64,000 bases of DNA from Cellulomonas sp. Y8 (GCF_008033115.1 NZ_CP041203.1:4216001-4280000); one strand, 5' to 3'. Shown: positions 16,871-26,698, counted from the first letter of the stretch. Notes: a model not told the origin generated them from the letters alone. A program made the numbers and translations.

Positions 16871-18397
16871 ATGGTCACCGTGGACCCACCGAACCGGCCC
16901 CCGCTCCTCCAGATGCGGGGCATCGTCAAGCAGTTCCCCGGAGCGCGCGCCCTGGACGGCGTCGACCTCGACGTGCTGCCGGGCGAGGTGCACTGCCTGC
17001 TCGGGCAGAACGGCGCGGGCAAGTCGACGCTCATCAAGGTGCTCGCCGGCGCGCACCAGCCCACCGAGGGCGAGGTGCTCGTCGACGGCGAGGTCGTCAC
17101 GATCGCGAACCCGGTCGCGGCGCTGAAGCTCGGCGTCGCCACGATGTACCAGGAGCTCGACGTCGTCGGCGGCCTGACCGTCGCCGAGAACGTGTTCCTG
17201 GGCCACGAGCTCGCGACCGCCGGCGTGTCCCGCCGGCGCGAGGCCCGCCGGCGGACCCGGGAGATCCTGGCCCGGCTCGGGCACCCGGAGATCTCCCCGC
17301 ACCGCGAGGTCGGCTCGCTGCCGGCCGCCGCGCAGCAGATCGTCTCGATGGCCCGCGCGCTGTCGCACGACGCCCGCGTCATCGTCATGGACGAGCCCTC
17401 CGCGGTGCTCGACTCGGACGAGGTGGAGAACCTGTTCCGCGTCGTGCACCAGCTCACGGCCGCCGGCGTCGCGATCGTCTACATCTCGCACCGCATGGAG
17501 GAGATCCGCGCGATCGGCGACCGGATCACGGTGCTCAAGGACGGCCGCACGGTGGCCCGCGACCTGCCCGCCCGCGACACCCCGACGCGCGAGCTGATCC
17601 GCCTGATGACCGGCCGGAACGTCGAGTACGCCTTCCCGCCGAGCCAGGACCTGGCGCCCGACGCGCCGGTCGTGCTGGACGTCCAGGGCCTGGCGCTGCG
17701 CGGGGCCTTCACCGGCGTGGACCTCCGGGTCCGGGCGGGGGAGATCGTCGGCCTCGCGGGGCTGGTCGGCTCGGGACGCTCCGAGATCCTGGAGACGATC
17801 TACGGCGCCCGCCGGGCGAGCGCCGGCACCGTCGAGGTCGCGGGCCGGCGGCTGCGCGCCGGCGACGTCACGGCCGCCGTCCGCGCCGGGATCGGCCTCG
17901 CCCCCGAGGAGCGCAAGGCCCAGGGCCTGCTGCTCGACGAGCCGGTCTACCGCAACATCACGCTGTCGACGTTCGGGCGGTTCTCCAAGGGCGGCCTCCT
18001 GGACGAGCGCACCGAGCGCCGGATCGCCGAGGAGCAGGCCGAGGCCCTGGACCTGCGCCCCGCCGGCGTCGACCGCGCCATCCGCACCCTGTCGGGCGGC
18101 AACCAGCAGAAGGCGATGCTCGCCCGGTGGCTGGTGCACGGCTGCCGGGTGCTGCTGCTCGACGAGCCGACCCGCGGTGTCGACGTCGGCGCGCGCGCCG
18201 AGATCTACGCGCTCGTCCGCCGGCTCGCCGACGAGGGCGCCGCCGTCGTCGTCGTCTCGAGCGAGATCCCCGAGGTGCTCGGTCTGTCGGACCGGGTGCT
18301 GGTCGTGTCCGAAGGCCGGGTCGTCCACGAGGGCCCCGCCACCGCCATCGACGAGCACGCCGTGCTCGACCTCGTCATGGAAGGAAGTGCCGCGTGA
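16871..18397 (+). CDS. Sugar ABC transporter ATP-binding protein (RbsA type)
   Basis: Tandem-nucleotide-binding-domain ATPase of the carbohydrate-uptake-2 family, 508 residues. Domain 1 has Walker A GQNGAGKST and Walker B VIVMDEPSAVLD; its signature is replaced by GSLPAAAQQIVSMARAL, as usual in RbsA proteins. Domain 2 has the degenerate Walker A GLVGSGRSE, signature LSGGNQQK and Walker B VLLLDEPTRGVD. It energises import by the permease encoded immediately downstream with a four-base GTGA overlap. Substrates in this family are pentoses, galactose, inositol and similar; the substrate here is not known. Confidence 0.95.
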   Translation: MVTVDPPNRPPLLQMRGIVKQFPGARALDGVDLDVLPGEVHCLLGQNGAGKSTLIKVLAGAHQPTEGEVLVDGEVVTIANPVAALKLGVATMYQELDVVGGLTVAENVFLGHELATAGVSRRREARRRTREILARLGHPEISPHREVGSLPAAAQQIVSMARALSHDARVIVMDEPSAVLDSDEVENLFRVVHQLTAAGVAIVYISHRMEEIRAIGDRITVLKDGRTVARDLPARDTPTRELIRLMTGRNVEYAFPPSQDLAPDAPVVLDVQGLALRGAFTGVDLRVRAGEIVGLAGLVGSGRSEILETIYGARRASAGTVEVAGRRLRAGDVTAAVRAGIGLAPEERKAQGLLLDEPVYRNITLSTFGRFSKGGLLDERTERRIAEEQAEALDLRPAGVDRAIRTLSGGNQQKAMLARWLVHGCRVLLLDEPTRGVDVGARAEIYALVRRLADEGAAVVVVSSEIPEVLGLSDRVLVVSEGRVVHEGPATAIDEHAVLDLVMEGSAA

Positions 18398-19524
18398 GCG
18401 AGCACCAGCTCTCCGCCCCGCCCCCGGGCACGCCGGGCGCCCCCTCGGGCCCGACCTCCGCGCCCGGCTCCGCCGGCGCCACCCCCGCGCCGCCCGCCGC
18501 GGACGAGTCCGCGCGCGTCGAGCGCGTCGCCCGGGAGCACGGCCGCTCCCGGCGCGGCCCCGCCGGCGCCGGGTCCGCCCGGATCCTCGGCCTGGTCATC
18601 GCGCTCGCGCTGATCTGCGTCGTCGGCTACATCACCGCGGGCAGCCGGTTCGCGAGCATCGACAACGTCCTGGTCATCCTCAGCTCCGCCGCCATCGTCG
18701 GCGTGCTGGCCATCGGGATGACCTTCGTGATCACCGCGGGCGGCATCGACCTGTCCGTCGGGTCCGTGCTCGGCCTCGCCTCGGTGTGGGCGACCACGGT
18801 GGCCACGCAGTCGATGGCCGACCAGTACGGCTGGATCGTCATGGTCGGCTGCGCCCTCGCGGTCGGCCTCGGCGCCGGCCTGGTGAACGGCGTGCTGATC
18901 GCCTACGGCCGGGTGGTCGCGTTCATCGCGACGCTCGCCATGCTGGTCGCCGCCCGCGGCCTCGCCGAGCTGATCGCCCAGCGCCGGACGCAGCTGGTCT
19001 CGGTGCAGTCGTTCGAGGACACCTTCCGGGGCAACCTGCTCGGGGTGCCGAAGATCGTGTGGATCTTCGCGATCGTCGCCGTCGCCGGCTGGTTCCTGCT
19101 CAACCGCACCACGTTCGGCCGCCGCACCGTCGCGGTGGGCGGCAACCCCGAGGCGGCCCGCCTGGCGGGCATCGCGGTCAAGCGGCACACGATGTACCTG
19201 TACGGCCTCGCCGGCCTGGCCGCCGGCATCGCCGCGGTCATGATGCTCGCCCGCACCGGCGCGGGCTCGTCCACGAACGGCCTGCTCTACGAGCTGGACG
19301 CGATCGCCGCGGTCGTCGTCGGCGGGACCCTGCTGGCCGGCGGCCGGGGGACGATCGTCGGCACCGTGCTCGGCGTCCTGATCTTCCAGACGCTGACGAA
19401 CATCTTCATCCAGAACAACCTCGACTCCTCGGTCCAGCAGGTGATCAAGGGCGCGATCATCGTCGTCGCCGTCCTCCTGCAGCAGCGCTTCACCTCGCGC
19501 ACCCCGCGGACCGCACGGACCTAG
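18394..19524 (+). CDS. Sugar ABC transporter permease (RbsC type)
   Basis: Membrane permease of the BPD_transp_2 family, 376 residues. A Pro/Ala-rich cytoplasmic tail of about 65 residues precedes 8-10 transmembrane segments. Family markers visible are ITAGGIDLSVGSVLGLASV, FGRRTVAVGGNPEAARLAGI and the LDAIAAVVVGGTLLAGGRGTIVG segment. GTG start overlaps the ATPase stop by four bases. The long N-terminal extension is unusual for RbsC but common in actinobacteria. Confidence 0.95.
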   Translation: MSEHQLSAPPPGTPGAPSGPTSAPGSAGATPAPPAADESARVERVAREHGRSRRGPAGAGSARILGLVIALALICVVGYITAGSRFASIDNVLVILSSAAIVGVLAIGMTFVITAGGIDLSVGSVLGLASVWATTVATQSMADQYGWIVMVGCALAVGLGAGLVNGVLIAYGRVVAFIATLAMLVAARGLAELIAQRRTQLVSVQSFEDTFRGNLLGVPKIVWIFAIVAVAGWFLLNRTTFGRRTVAVGGNPEAARLAGIAVKRHTMYLYGLAGLAAGIAAVMMLARTGAGSSTNGLLYELDAIAAVVVGGTLLAGGRGTIVGTVLGVLIFQTLTNIFIQNNLDSSVQQVIKGAIIVVAVLLQQRFTSRTPRTART

Positions 19525-19661
19525 CCGGGGGCGCCCCCGCGGCGCCCCGCCCCGCGCCACCCACGCACCACCTCGCGCACGACCCCCACCGCGACCGGGT
19601 CCGACCCGCTCGCACGCCCCACCCTGCCCGCACGACCCCGGACATCGTCGAAGGAGATCCC

Positions 19662-20720
19662 ATGTCCACCACCCGCACCACGCGCCGCCGCGGCCGCGTC
19701 CTCGCGCCGGTCGCCGTGCTGTCCGTCGCGTTCCTCGCCGCCTGCACCTCCAACGCCCCCGCGGAGGAGGAGGACACCGGAGCGGAGGCCGCCCCGGTCG
19801 CCGTCTCCGACAACGACGAGGCCGGCGAGACGGTCGTCATCGGCTTCTCGGCCCCCGCCGCCGACCACGGCTGGATGGGCGCCATCACCACGGCCGCCCA
19901 GAAGGAGGCGGAGAACTACGAGGACGTCGAGCTCCGGGTCGCCGAGGGCACGAACGACGTCAACGTGCAGATCAGCCAGATCGAGGGGTTCATCAACGAC
20001 GGCGTCGACGCCATCGTGCTGCTGCCGTTCGACGGCGGCGCTCTCACCGACGTCGCGACGCAGGCGATGGAGGCCGGCATCCCGGTCATCAACGTCGACC
20101 GCGAGTTCTCCAGCCCGTTCGCGTCCCGGGCCACCGTGCTCGGCGACAACTACGGCATGGGCGTGTCGGCCGGCACGTACATCTGCGAGCGGCTCGGCGA
20201 CAACCCCGACGCCGTGGTGGCGGAGATCGCCGGCATCGACTCGCTGCCGCTGACCCAGGACCGCAGCCAGGGCTTCGCCGACGCGCTGGACGACTGCGGC
20301 CTCGACGTCGACAACCGGGTCGCCGCGGACTTCACCGTCCAGGGCGGCGAGCAGGCGGCCGCGAACCTGCTGCAGGCCGCGCCGCAGATCGACGCGATCT
20401 GGAACCACGACGACGACCAGGGCGTCGGCGTCCTGGCCGCGATCGAGAACGCCGGACGCGACGAGTTCTTCCTGGTCGGCGGCGCCGGCTCGGCGAACAT
20501 GATGCGCGAGATCCAGGATGACGCCTCCGTGGTCGAGGCCACGGTCATCTACCCGTCGACCCAGGCGGCGGACGGCATCAAGCTCGCCCGGCTCGTCGCG
20601 CACGAGAAGTCGCTGAGCGACCTGGCGTCCTCGGGCGTGCCGCGCACCGTCCAGCTGTTCGCGCCCGTCGTCACGGCGGACAACGTCGACCAGTACATCG
20701 ACTCGGCCTTCGAGTCCTGA
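19662..20720 (+). CDS. Sugar ABC transporter substrate-binding lipoprotein
   Basis: Periplasmic-binding-protein type 1 lipoprotein (RbsB-like), 352 residues, anchored outside the membrane. Signal with basic TRRRGR and lipobox LAAC, Cys at residue 28, then an acidic linker. The fold starts at VIGFSAPAADHGWMGAITTAAQKEA; NDGVDAIVLLPFDG and NHDDDQGVGVLAAI are typical ligand-site loops. A good ribosome site AAGGAG lies five bases before the ATG. A GC-rich hairpin directly after the stop would favour higher yield of this gene than of downstream ones. Confidence 0.94.
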   Translation: MSTTRTTRRRGRVLAPVAVLSVAFLAACTSNAPAEEEDTGAEAAPVAVSDNDEAGETVVIGFSAPAADHGWMGAITTAAQKEAENYEDVELRVAEGTNDVNVQISQIEGFINDGVDAIVLLPFDGGALTDVATQAMEAGIPVINVDREFSSPFASRATVLGDNYGMGVSAGTYICERLGDNPDAVVAEIAGIDSLPLTQDRSQGFADALDDCGLDVDNRVAADFTVQGGEQAAANLLQAAPQIDAIWNHDDDQGVGVLAAIENAGRDEFFLVGGAGSANMMREIQDDASVVEATVIYPSTQAADGIKLARLVAHEKSLSDLASSGVPRTVQLFAPVVTADNVDQYIDSAFES

Positions 20721-20728
20721 TCCGGACC

Positions 20729-20756
20729 GCGGGGGGCGCCGCCCGGCGCCCCCCGC
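20729..20756 (+). terminator. Strong hairpin after the substrate-binding protein gene
   Basis: Perfect 13-bp inverted repeat (GCGGGGGGCGCCG and its complement, two bases apart) starting eight bases after the stop. Either a partial terminator or an RNA-stability element; the next gene follows 20 bases later with its own strong ribosome site. Confidence 0.6.
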
Positions 20757-20775
20757 GCCCAGGCAAGGAGGTCTC

Positions 20776-21966
20776 GTGATGGACGGGACGACGGCCGCGC
20801 CGCTCGGCGTCGGCATGGTGGGGTACGCGTTCATGGGTGCCGCGCACTCGCAGGCGTGGCGCACCGCCCCGCGGTTCTTCGACCTGCCCCGCACCCCGGT
20901 CATGCGGGTGCTGGGCGGCCGGGACGCCACCGCGGTGAAGGCCGCGGCGGACCGGCTCGGCTGGCAGGACACGGCCGGGTCGTGGCAGGAGCTCGTGGCA
21001 CGGGACGACGTCGACCTCGTCGACATCTGCACGCCGGGCCGCACGCACGCGGAGATCGCGGTCGCCGCGCTCGAGGCGGGCAAGCACGTGCTGTGCGAGA
21101 AGCCGCTGGCGAACACGATCGAGGAGGCCGAGGCCATGGTCGCCGCGGCCGATGCCGCCGCCGCCCGCGGCGTCCGGTCGATGGTCGGCTACACATACCG
21201 CCGGGTGCCGGCGGTGCAGCTCGCGCGGCAGCTGGTCGCGGACGGCCGGATCGGGGCGGTGCGGCACGTGCGCGTGCAGTACCTCCAGGACTGGCTCGCC
21301 GATCCCGAGGCGCCGCTGTCCTGGCGGCTCGACAAGCAGCAGGCCGGCTCCGGCGCGCTGGGCGACATCGGCTCGCACGCCGTCGACCTGGCGCAGTTCA
21401 TCACCGGAGAGCGCCTGACCGGGGTGTCGGGGCTGATGGAGACCTTCGTGCACGAGCGCCCCGTGGCGGCCGAGTTCGCGGGCCTGCACGGCTCCGCGGC
21501 CGGCCCGGACGCCGTGCGCGGCCCCGTCACCGTCGACGACGCCGCGGTGTTCCTCGCCCGGCTCTCGGGCGGCGGCCTGGGCGTGTTCGAGGCGACCCGG
21601 TTCGCCACCGGCCGCAAGAACGCCATCCGCCTCGAGGTCAACGGCGAGCGCGGCTCGCTGTCGTTCGACTTCGAGGACATGAACGTCCTGCACTTCCACG
21701 ACGCCACCGAGGACGCCGCCGTCGCGGGGTTCCGCCGGATCGTGGTCACCGAGCCGCAGCACGCGTACGTCGGCCACTGGTGGCCGGCGGGGCACGGTCT
21801 CGGCTACGAGCACGCCTTCACCCACCAGGTCGTCGACCTGGTCGGCGCGATCGCGGCGGGCCAGGACCCGTCGCCGTCGTTCGCCGAGGGACTCGCCGTG
21901 CAGCGCGTGCTCGACGCCGTCGAGCGCAGCGCGGCCGACGGCAGCCGGTGGGTCGCCCTGGGCTGA
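20776..21966 (+). CDS. Gfo/Idh/MocA family NAD(P)-dependent oxidoreductase
   Basis: Cytosolic sugar or cyclitol dehydrogenase, 396 residues. Rossmann start VGMVGYAFMGAAHSQAW, the EKPL catalytic-lysine motif (HVLCEKPLANTIEEAE, about residues 109-124) and the GDIGSHAVDLAQF segment (catalytic His region) are all present. Start is GTG at 20776 or ATG at 20779; the ribosome site AAGGAGGTC sits just upstream of both. Members oxidise inositols, glucose, or glycosides at C3. Being behind the ABC transporter and ahead of the secreted proteins suggests it acts on the imported compound. Confidence 0.92.
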   Translation: MMDGTTAAPLGVGMVGYAFMGAAHSQAWRTAPRFFDLPRTPVMRVLGGRDATAVKAAADRLGWQDTAGSWQELVARDDVDLVDICTPGRTHAEIAVAALEAGKHVLCEKPLANTIEEAEAMVAAADAAAARGVRSMVGYTYRRVPAVQLARQLVADGRIGAVRHVRVQYLQDWLADPEAPLSWRLDKQQAGSGALGDIGSHAVDLAQFITGERLTGVSGLMETFVHERPVAAEFAGLHGSAAGPDAVRGPVTVDDAAVFLARLSGGGLGVFEATRFATGRKNAIRLEVNGERGSLSFDFEDMNVLHFHDATEDAAVAGFRRIVVTEPQHAYVGHWWPAGHGLGYEHAFTHQVVDLVGAIAAGQDPSPSFAEGLAVQRVLDAVERSAADGSRWVALG

Positions 21967-22174
21967 CCGCCCGGGGGCGACCCGCCCCGCGGGCACCCCG
22001 CCCGCACCCGCACCACCCGTCAGACGATCAGCTCACCGCTCGAGGGGGAGGAGGTGGGACCGCGCCACGACCGGCAGAGCCGCCGGTCGGCTGAGGAGGC
22101 CGGGTTCCCGAACCGTGGGGACGACGCAGGAGCCCGACCTCTGTGACGAGATCCCGTAAGGAGCTGCATCACTC
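21967..22174 (+). promoter_or_regulatory. 208-base leader before the secreted dehydrogenase gene; hairpin present, no named riboswitch
   Basis: Contains an 8-bp stem CGACCGGC/GCCGGTCG with a six-base loop (22068-22089), a small GGTTC/GAACC stem (22103-22114) and the ribosome site TAAGGAG (22157-22163). It has more A/T and purine runs than its surroundings and could be a structured leader or hold a second promoter. I compared it by eye with c-di-AMP, cobalamin and GEMM-type motifs and saw no match. Confidence 0.3.
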
Positions 22175-25100
22175 ATGGATCGTACGCAGCCGCGCTCGCA
22201 GCGCGGCAGGAAACTGGTGGGTTTCACCCTGGCCGGGGTGCTCACCGTGACGGGGCTGGCGCTGGGCGCCGGACCCGTGGTGGCCCACGACGGCGTGGAC
22301 CACGGGGCCGAGCCCGGCGGCGACGCCGCGCTCGACTGGGACAACTACGAGAAGACCACCCTCACCAAGGACGTCGGCGAGCCGATCGACCTCGCGGTGC
22401 TGCCCGACGGCCGCGTGCTGCACACGGCCCGCAACGGCGACGTCCGGCTGACCGACCCGGCGACCGGCGTCACCCGGATCACCAACACGATCCCCGTGTA
22501 CGCGAACTCCGAGGACGGCCTGCAGTCCATCGGCATCGACCCGGACTTCGAGGAGAACAACTGGGTGTACCTCGTGTACGCCCCGCCCGGGAGCACCCCC
22601 GCGGGCTCGGCGCCGAACACGCTGCCGGCCGGCCAGGACGAGTCCTACTGGGACCAGTGGGTCGGCGTGAACCGGCTGTCCCGGTTCCAGTGGACCGGCG
22701 AGGGCCTGGACCTGGCCTCGGAGCAGCAGATCCTCGACGTCGAGGTCCAGCGCGGGCAGTGCTGCCACGTGGGCGCCGACTTCGACTGGGACGCCGACGG
22801 CAACCTGTACCTCGGCACCGGCGACAACACCCCGGCCGGCACGCCGGGCGCCAACGGGTTCGCGCCGAACAACGACGCCCCCGGCATGAACCCCGGCTTC
22901 GACTCGCGCCGCGGCGCGGGGAACACGAACGACCTGCGCGGCAAGATCCTGCGGATCCACGTCGAGGAGGACGGGTCGTACACGATCCCCGAGGGCAACC
23001 TGTTCCCCGAGGGCACCGAGGACACCCGGCCCGAGATCTTCGTCATGGGCGTCCGCAACCCGTTCAAGCTGGACGTCGACCCCGAGACGAACTCGCTGTC
23101 CTGGGGCGACTACGGCCCGGACGCCACCAAGGCGGTCGCGGAGACCGCGGGCCGCGGGCCGATGGGTCTCGTCGAGTGGAACGTCGTCGGCCTCGACGAC
23201 CCGCACAACGCCGGCTGGCCCTTCGTCACGGGCGACAACTTCGCCTACAACGACTGGGACTTCGCCACGGCGACGCCCGGCGCGTTCTTCGACCCGGAGA
23301 ACCTGGTCAACGACTCGCGCTGGAACACCGGCCTGACGAACCTGCCCCCTGCTCGCCCGGCCACGGTCTACTACGGCGACAACCCGGGCGACCAGCCCTG
23401 GGACGAGCTGGTGAACTTCGGCACGGGCAACGGCCAGGGCCCGATGGGCGGGCCGGTCTACCACCGCCCGGCCGACGCCGGCCCGGACGCGTGGCCCGCG
23501 TACTGGGAGGGCAAGGCGTTCTTCGGCGAGTTCTCGCAGGACTACATCGCGGCGTTCACCGTCGACTGGGACACCTTCGAGGTCACCCACATCGAGGACG
23601 TCACGCCGAACGCGGCGATCACGGCCGAGGGCTGGCCGCCGATCGACAACCCGATGGACATCGAGTTCGGCCCGGACGGGTCGATGTACGTCCTCGACTA
23701 CGGCGACGGCTTCTTCCGGGCCAACCCCGACGCGGGCCTGCACCGGATCGCCTACGCCGAGGGGAACAAGGCGCCCCGCGCCGAGTTCACCGCCACGCCG
23801 ACGTCCTCGTCCACCGCGCCGCTCACCGTGCAGTTCGACGCGTCCGCGTCGAGCGACCCCGAGGGCGGCGAGCTCCGATACGACTGGGACTTCGACGGTG
23901 ACGGCACGTTCGACGCCACCGGCGTCGAGGCGGAGCACACCTACACCGAGATCGCGGCCTACACGGCGCGGCTCAAGGTGACGGACCCCGAGGGCAAGTT
24001 CACGCTCACCTCGCACCCGATCTCAGTCGGCAACCAGGCGCCCGAGGTCACGCTCACCTACCCGGAGAACGGCGGCTTCTTCACCTGGGGCGACGCGGTG
24101 CCGTTCCAGGTCACCACCCAGGACGCCGAGGACGGCACGGCCACGGACTGCACCCGCGTGTCCTGGACGTACGGCCTGGGCCACGACGAGCACGCCCACC
24201 CCGAGGTCTCGGGGACGGGCTGCAAGGGCGCGTTCAAGACGAACCCCGACTCGCCGGAGCACGGCCCGGGCGCGCTGCTGTACGGCGCGGTCGTGGTGAC
24301 GTACCGCGACGCGGGCGCCAACGGCCTGCCGGCCGCGTCGGGCGAGGCCACTCTGCGCCTCAACCCGCGCGAGCAGCAGGCGGAGCACGCCGCGCGCACC
24401 GGCGTCACCGTGTACGCGGACGAGACGGCCTCGGCCGGCAACGCGGTCCGCGGCCTCGGCGCCGGCGACTCCCTGACGTTCACCCCGGTGAGCTTCAGCG
24501 GGATCACCGGCGCGGTCGTCCGGGCCAACGGCGGCGGCGAGGTCCAGCTCCGCTGGGGCGCCGCCGACGCGGCGCCGTTCGCCACCGCCACCATCCCGGC
24601 GGGCGCCGGCTGGAAGGACGTCGAGATCGCCTTCGACGCCCCCGAGGGCACCGGCGACCTGGTCGTCACCTCGGCCGACGAGCTGGCCGTGGACGCGATC
24701 ACGATGGTCGGCCCCGGTGTCGCGGACACCGCCGCCCCCACCGTGGCGCACACCCTGACCCCGGCGGCGCCCACCGGTGCCGGCGGCGTCTTCACCGAGC
24801 CGGTGCGGTTCGCCGTGCAGGCCGCGGACAACGGGGCGCTGGCGAGCGTGCAGTACTCGCGCGACGGCGGGGCCACCTGGACGAACCTCGCGGCGAACCA
24901 GCAGTACGGCGTGACGTTCTCCGACAGCGGCACGTACGACCTGCGGTACCGGGCCACCGACACCCAGGGGCTGGTCTCCGAGGTGGGCTCCGTGCAGTTC
25001 ACCATCGACCTCGAGGCCCCGGAGGAGCCCACCGTCGACACCACCACCACGGCCACCGTGGCCGCGGGGCGGGTGCCGTTCGGCGCCCCCGGCGAGGTCA

Positions 25101-25618
25101 CGGTCGCGGTCTCCGCGGCCGAGGGCGTCGCCTCCGGCGAGGTCGTGCTGACCGTCGGGGAGACCGAGGTCGGGCGGGGCGCGCTCGGGGCGGACGCCAC
25201 CGCCGTCGTCGCCCTCGACCCGGCGCTGGGCGTCGGCACCCACACGGTGACCGCGTCCTTCGTCGGCGGCGAGGTCTTCAAGCCCTCGTCCGGCACCGTG
25301 CGCCTCACGGTGGCGCGCACCACCTCCGCGGTGGCCGCGACGGTGTCGCCGAACCCGGTCAAGCCCGCCGTCGCCGCCAAGGCCACCGTCCAGGTGACCA
25401 CCGGCAGCGGCGTCGCCGCCGCCGGGGACGTCACGGTGACGGTCAAGCGCAACAACCAGACCGTCGCCACGCTCACCGGGACCCTCGACGCCTCCGGCGC
25501 GAGCGTCGTCTCCCTCGGGCGCCTGCCCGAGGGCACCTACAAGGTCGACGTCGCCTACGGCGGCACGGCCGGCATCTCCGGCTCCACCACCAGCACCACC
25601 CTCACCGTCCGCAGCTGA
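22175..25618 (+). CDS. Secreted glucose/sorbosone dehydrogenase-like protein with PKD, carbohydrate-binding and Ig-like domains
   Basis: Large exported protein of 1147 residues. Signal peptide (RSQRGRKLVGFTLAGVLTV..., about residues 7-38), then a six-bladed PQQ-type sugar dehydrogenase/GSDH domain (about 48-525; GEPIDLAVLPDGRVLHTARNG, EDGLQSIGIDPDFEEN, LYLGTGDNT, VRNPFKLDVDP). A PKD domain follows (about 530-615, ASSDPEGGELRYDWDFDGDG), then an Ig-like region, a CBM6-like segment (about 740-845), an OmpL47-type domain (about 850-950) and two bacterial Ig-like repeats to the C-terminus. No sortase motif or C-terminal helix, so it is released or held by binding. Likely oxidises a sugar at the cell surface; PQQ use is not shown. 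Confidence 0.88.
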   Translation: MDRTQPRSQRGRKLVGFTLAGVLTVTGLALGAGPVVAHDGVDHGAEPGGDAALDWDNYEKTTLTKDVGEPIDLAVLPDGRVLHTARNGDVRLTDPATGVTRITNTIPVYANSEDGLQSIGIDPDFEENNWVYLVYAPPGSTPAGSAPNTLPAGQDESYWDQWVGVNRLSRFQWTGEGLDLASEQQILDVEVQRGQCCHVGADFDWDADGNLYLGTGDNTPAGTPGANGFAPNNDAPGMNPGFDSRRGAGNTNDLRGKILRIHVEEDGSYTIPEGNLFPEGTEDTRPEIFVMGVRNPFKLDVDPETNSLSWGDYGPDATKAVAETAGRGPMGLVEWNVVGLDDPHNAGWPFVTGDNFAYNDWDFATATPGAFFDPENLVNDSRWNTGLTNLPPARPATVYYGDNPGDQPWDELVNFGTGNGQGPMGGPVYHRPADAGPDAWPAYWEGKAFFGEFSQDYIAAFTVDWDTFEVTHIEDVTPNAAITAEGWPPIDNPMDIEFGPDGSMYVLDYGDGFFRANPDAGLHRIAYAEGNKAPRAEFTATPTSSSTAPLTVQFDASASSDPEGGELRYDWDFDGDGTFDATGVEAEHTYTEIAAYTARLKVTDPEGKFTLTSHPISVGNQAPEVTLTYPENGGFFTWGDAVPFQVTTQDAEDGTATDCTRVSWTYGLGHDEHAHPEVSGTGCKGAFKTNPDSPEHGPGALLYGAVVVTYRDAGANGLPAASGEATLRLNPREQQAEHAARTGVTVYADETASAGNAVRGLGAGDSLTFTPVSFSGITGAVVRANGGGEVQLRWGAADAAPFATATIPAGAGWKDVEIAFDAPEGTGDLVVTSADELAVDAITMVGPGVADTAAPTVAHTLTPAAPTGAGGVFTEPVRFAVQAADNGALASVQYSRDGGATWTNLAANQQYGVTFSDSGTYDLRYRATDTQGLVSEVGSVQFTIDLEAPEEPTVDTTTTATVAAGRVPFGAPGEVTVAVSAAEGVASGEVVLTVGETEVGRGALGADATAVVALDPALGVGTHTVTASFVGGEVFKPSSGTVRLTVARTTSAVAATVSPNPVKPAVAAKATVQVTTGSGVAAAGDVTVTVKRNNQTVATLTGTLDASGASVVSLGRLPEGTYKVDVAYGGTAGISGSTTSTTLTVRS

Positions 25619-25671
25619 CCGCGCGCCGGCGGCCCGGGTGACCGGGCCGCCGGCCGTCTCGAAGGAGAGAC

Positions 25672-26679
25672 ATGAGCACGCACCAGCACGCCTCGATCCC
25701 GAACCGGCCGATGAGCCGGCGGTCCCTGATGAAGGCGCTCGGCGCCTCCACGGTGGCCGTGGGGCTCGGGACCGCCCTCGGCGCCTCCGGGGCCTCGGCC
25801 GCCGGCCTCGCGCCCGCGGCCGCGCCGACGACCGGGCGGACCCGCCTGGTCCCGGCCAACCGCATCGGCATCCAGCTGTTCACGATCCGCGACAAGGTCA
25901 GCTCGCTCGGCTTCCGGGCCGTGTTCGAGGAGCTCGGCCGGATCGGGTACGCGGAGGTGGAGTTCGCCGGCTACACCCAGGGCAACGTCGGCGCCATCAC
26001 CCCGGCGGAGATCCGCCAGCTGCTCGACGACAACGGCCTGAAGGCCGTCGGCTCGCACGTCAGCACCCAGCTGCTGCGCACCGACCTCGCCAACCAGATC
26101 GACATCGCGCACACCCTCGGCATGCCGCACCTCGGCACCGGCAACGCGCCCACGAACACCGCGACGAAGGAGGGCTACCTCGCCGCCGCGGAGGAGTGGA
26201 ACGGCTGGGGCGAGCAGGTCAAGGCCGCCGGGATGAAGATCTACCAGCACAACCACGACGGCGAGTTCCGGTTCGACCCGGTCGACCCGTCGGTCCGGCT
26301 CTACGACGTGTTCTACGACAACACCGACCCGGACCTGGTCTACCTGGAGATGGACATCTACTGGGCGTACGTCGGGCAGCACAAGTACCCGGGGTTCGAG
26401 CCGGTCGACTACGTCCTGCGCAACCCGCGGCGCTACCCGCTGCTGCACCTCAAGGACGGCAAGGCCAACGAGGCCAGCGCCAACGGCTACGACATCATCG
26501 AGTTCGGCGCCGGCGACCTGCCGTACCAGCAGTTCCTGTCCCAGCTCCGCACGCGCGGCCAGCACTTCGGGCTGTACGAGCAGGACAACGCCTCGACGGT
26601 CGCCGAGCCGCCGAACCCGCTGAACTCCCTCGGCAACGCCGACCGCAGCTACGACGCCATCGCCGGCCTGCGCGGCTGA
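25672..26679 (+). CDS. Tat-exported sugar phosphate isomerase/epimerase-like TIM barrel
   Basis: Protein of 335 residues. Twin-arginine signal SRRSLMKALGAS with hydrophobic stretch and ASA cleavage region near residue 42, then an AP-endonuclease-2 TIM barrel (IGIQLFTIRDKV; YAEVEFAGYTQG; YQHNHDGEFRF; LEMDIYWAYVG; LLHLKDGK), with His, Glu and Asp in metal-ligand positions. These secreted barrels commonly sit with GSDH and Gfo/Idh/MocA genes; recent work assigns several to beta-elimination or hydration of 3-keto-glycosides, which would fit but is inference. Ribosome site GAAGGAG precedes the ATG; 53 bases from the upstream stop. Confidence 0.9.
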   Translation: MSTHQHASIPNRPMSRRSLMKALGASTVAVGLGTALGASGASAAGLAPAAAPTTGRTRLVPANRIGIQLFTIRDKVSSLGFRAVFEELGRIGYAEVEFAGYTQGNVGAITPAEIRQLLDDNGLKAVGSHVSTQLLRTDLANQIDIAHTLGMPHLGTGNAPTNTATKEGYLAAAEEWNGWGEQVKAAGMKIYQHNHDGEFRFDPVDPSVRLYDVFYDNTDPDLVYLEMDIYWAYVGQHKYPGFEPVDYVLRNPRRYPLLHLKDGKANEASANGYDIIEFGAGDLPYQQFLSQLRTRGQHFGLYEQDNASTVAEPPNPLNSLGNADRSYDAIAGLRG

Positions 26680-26698
26680 GCGAGAAGGAGACACGGAC

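Noticed and set aside
19527-19538. GGGGGCGCCCCC palindrome after the permease gene as a terminator
   Set aside because: It has no loop and is only six base pairs; the operon continues to the substrate-binding protein gene.
21967-22174. c-di-AMP, cobalamin or GEMM riboswitch
   Set aside because: The conserved cores of these classes could not be found by eye; only generic hairpins are present.
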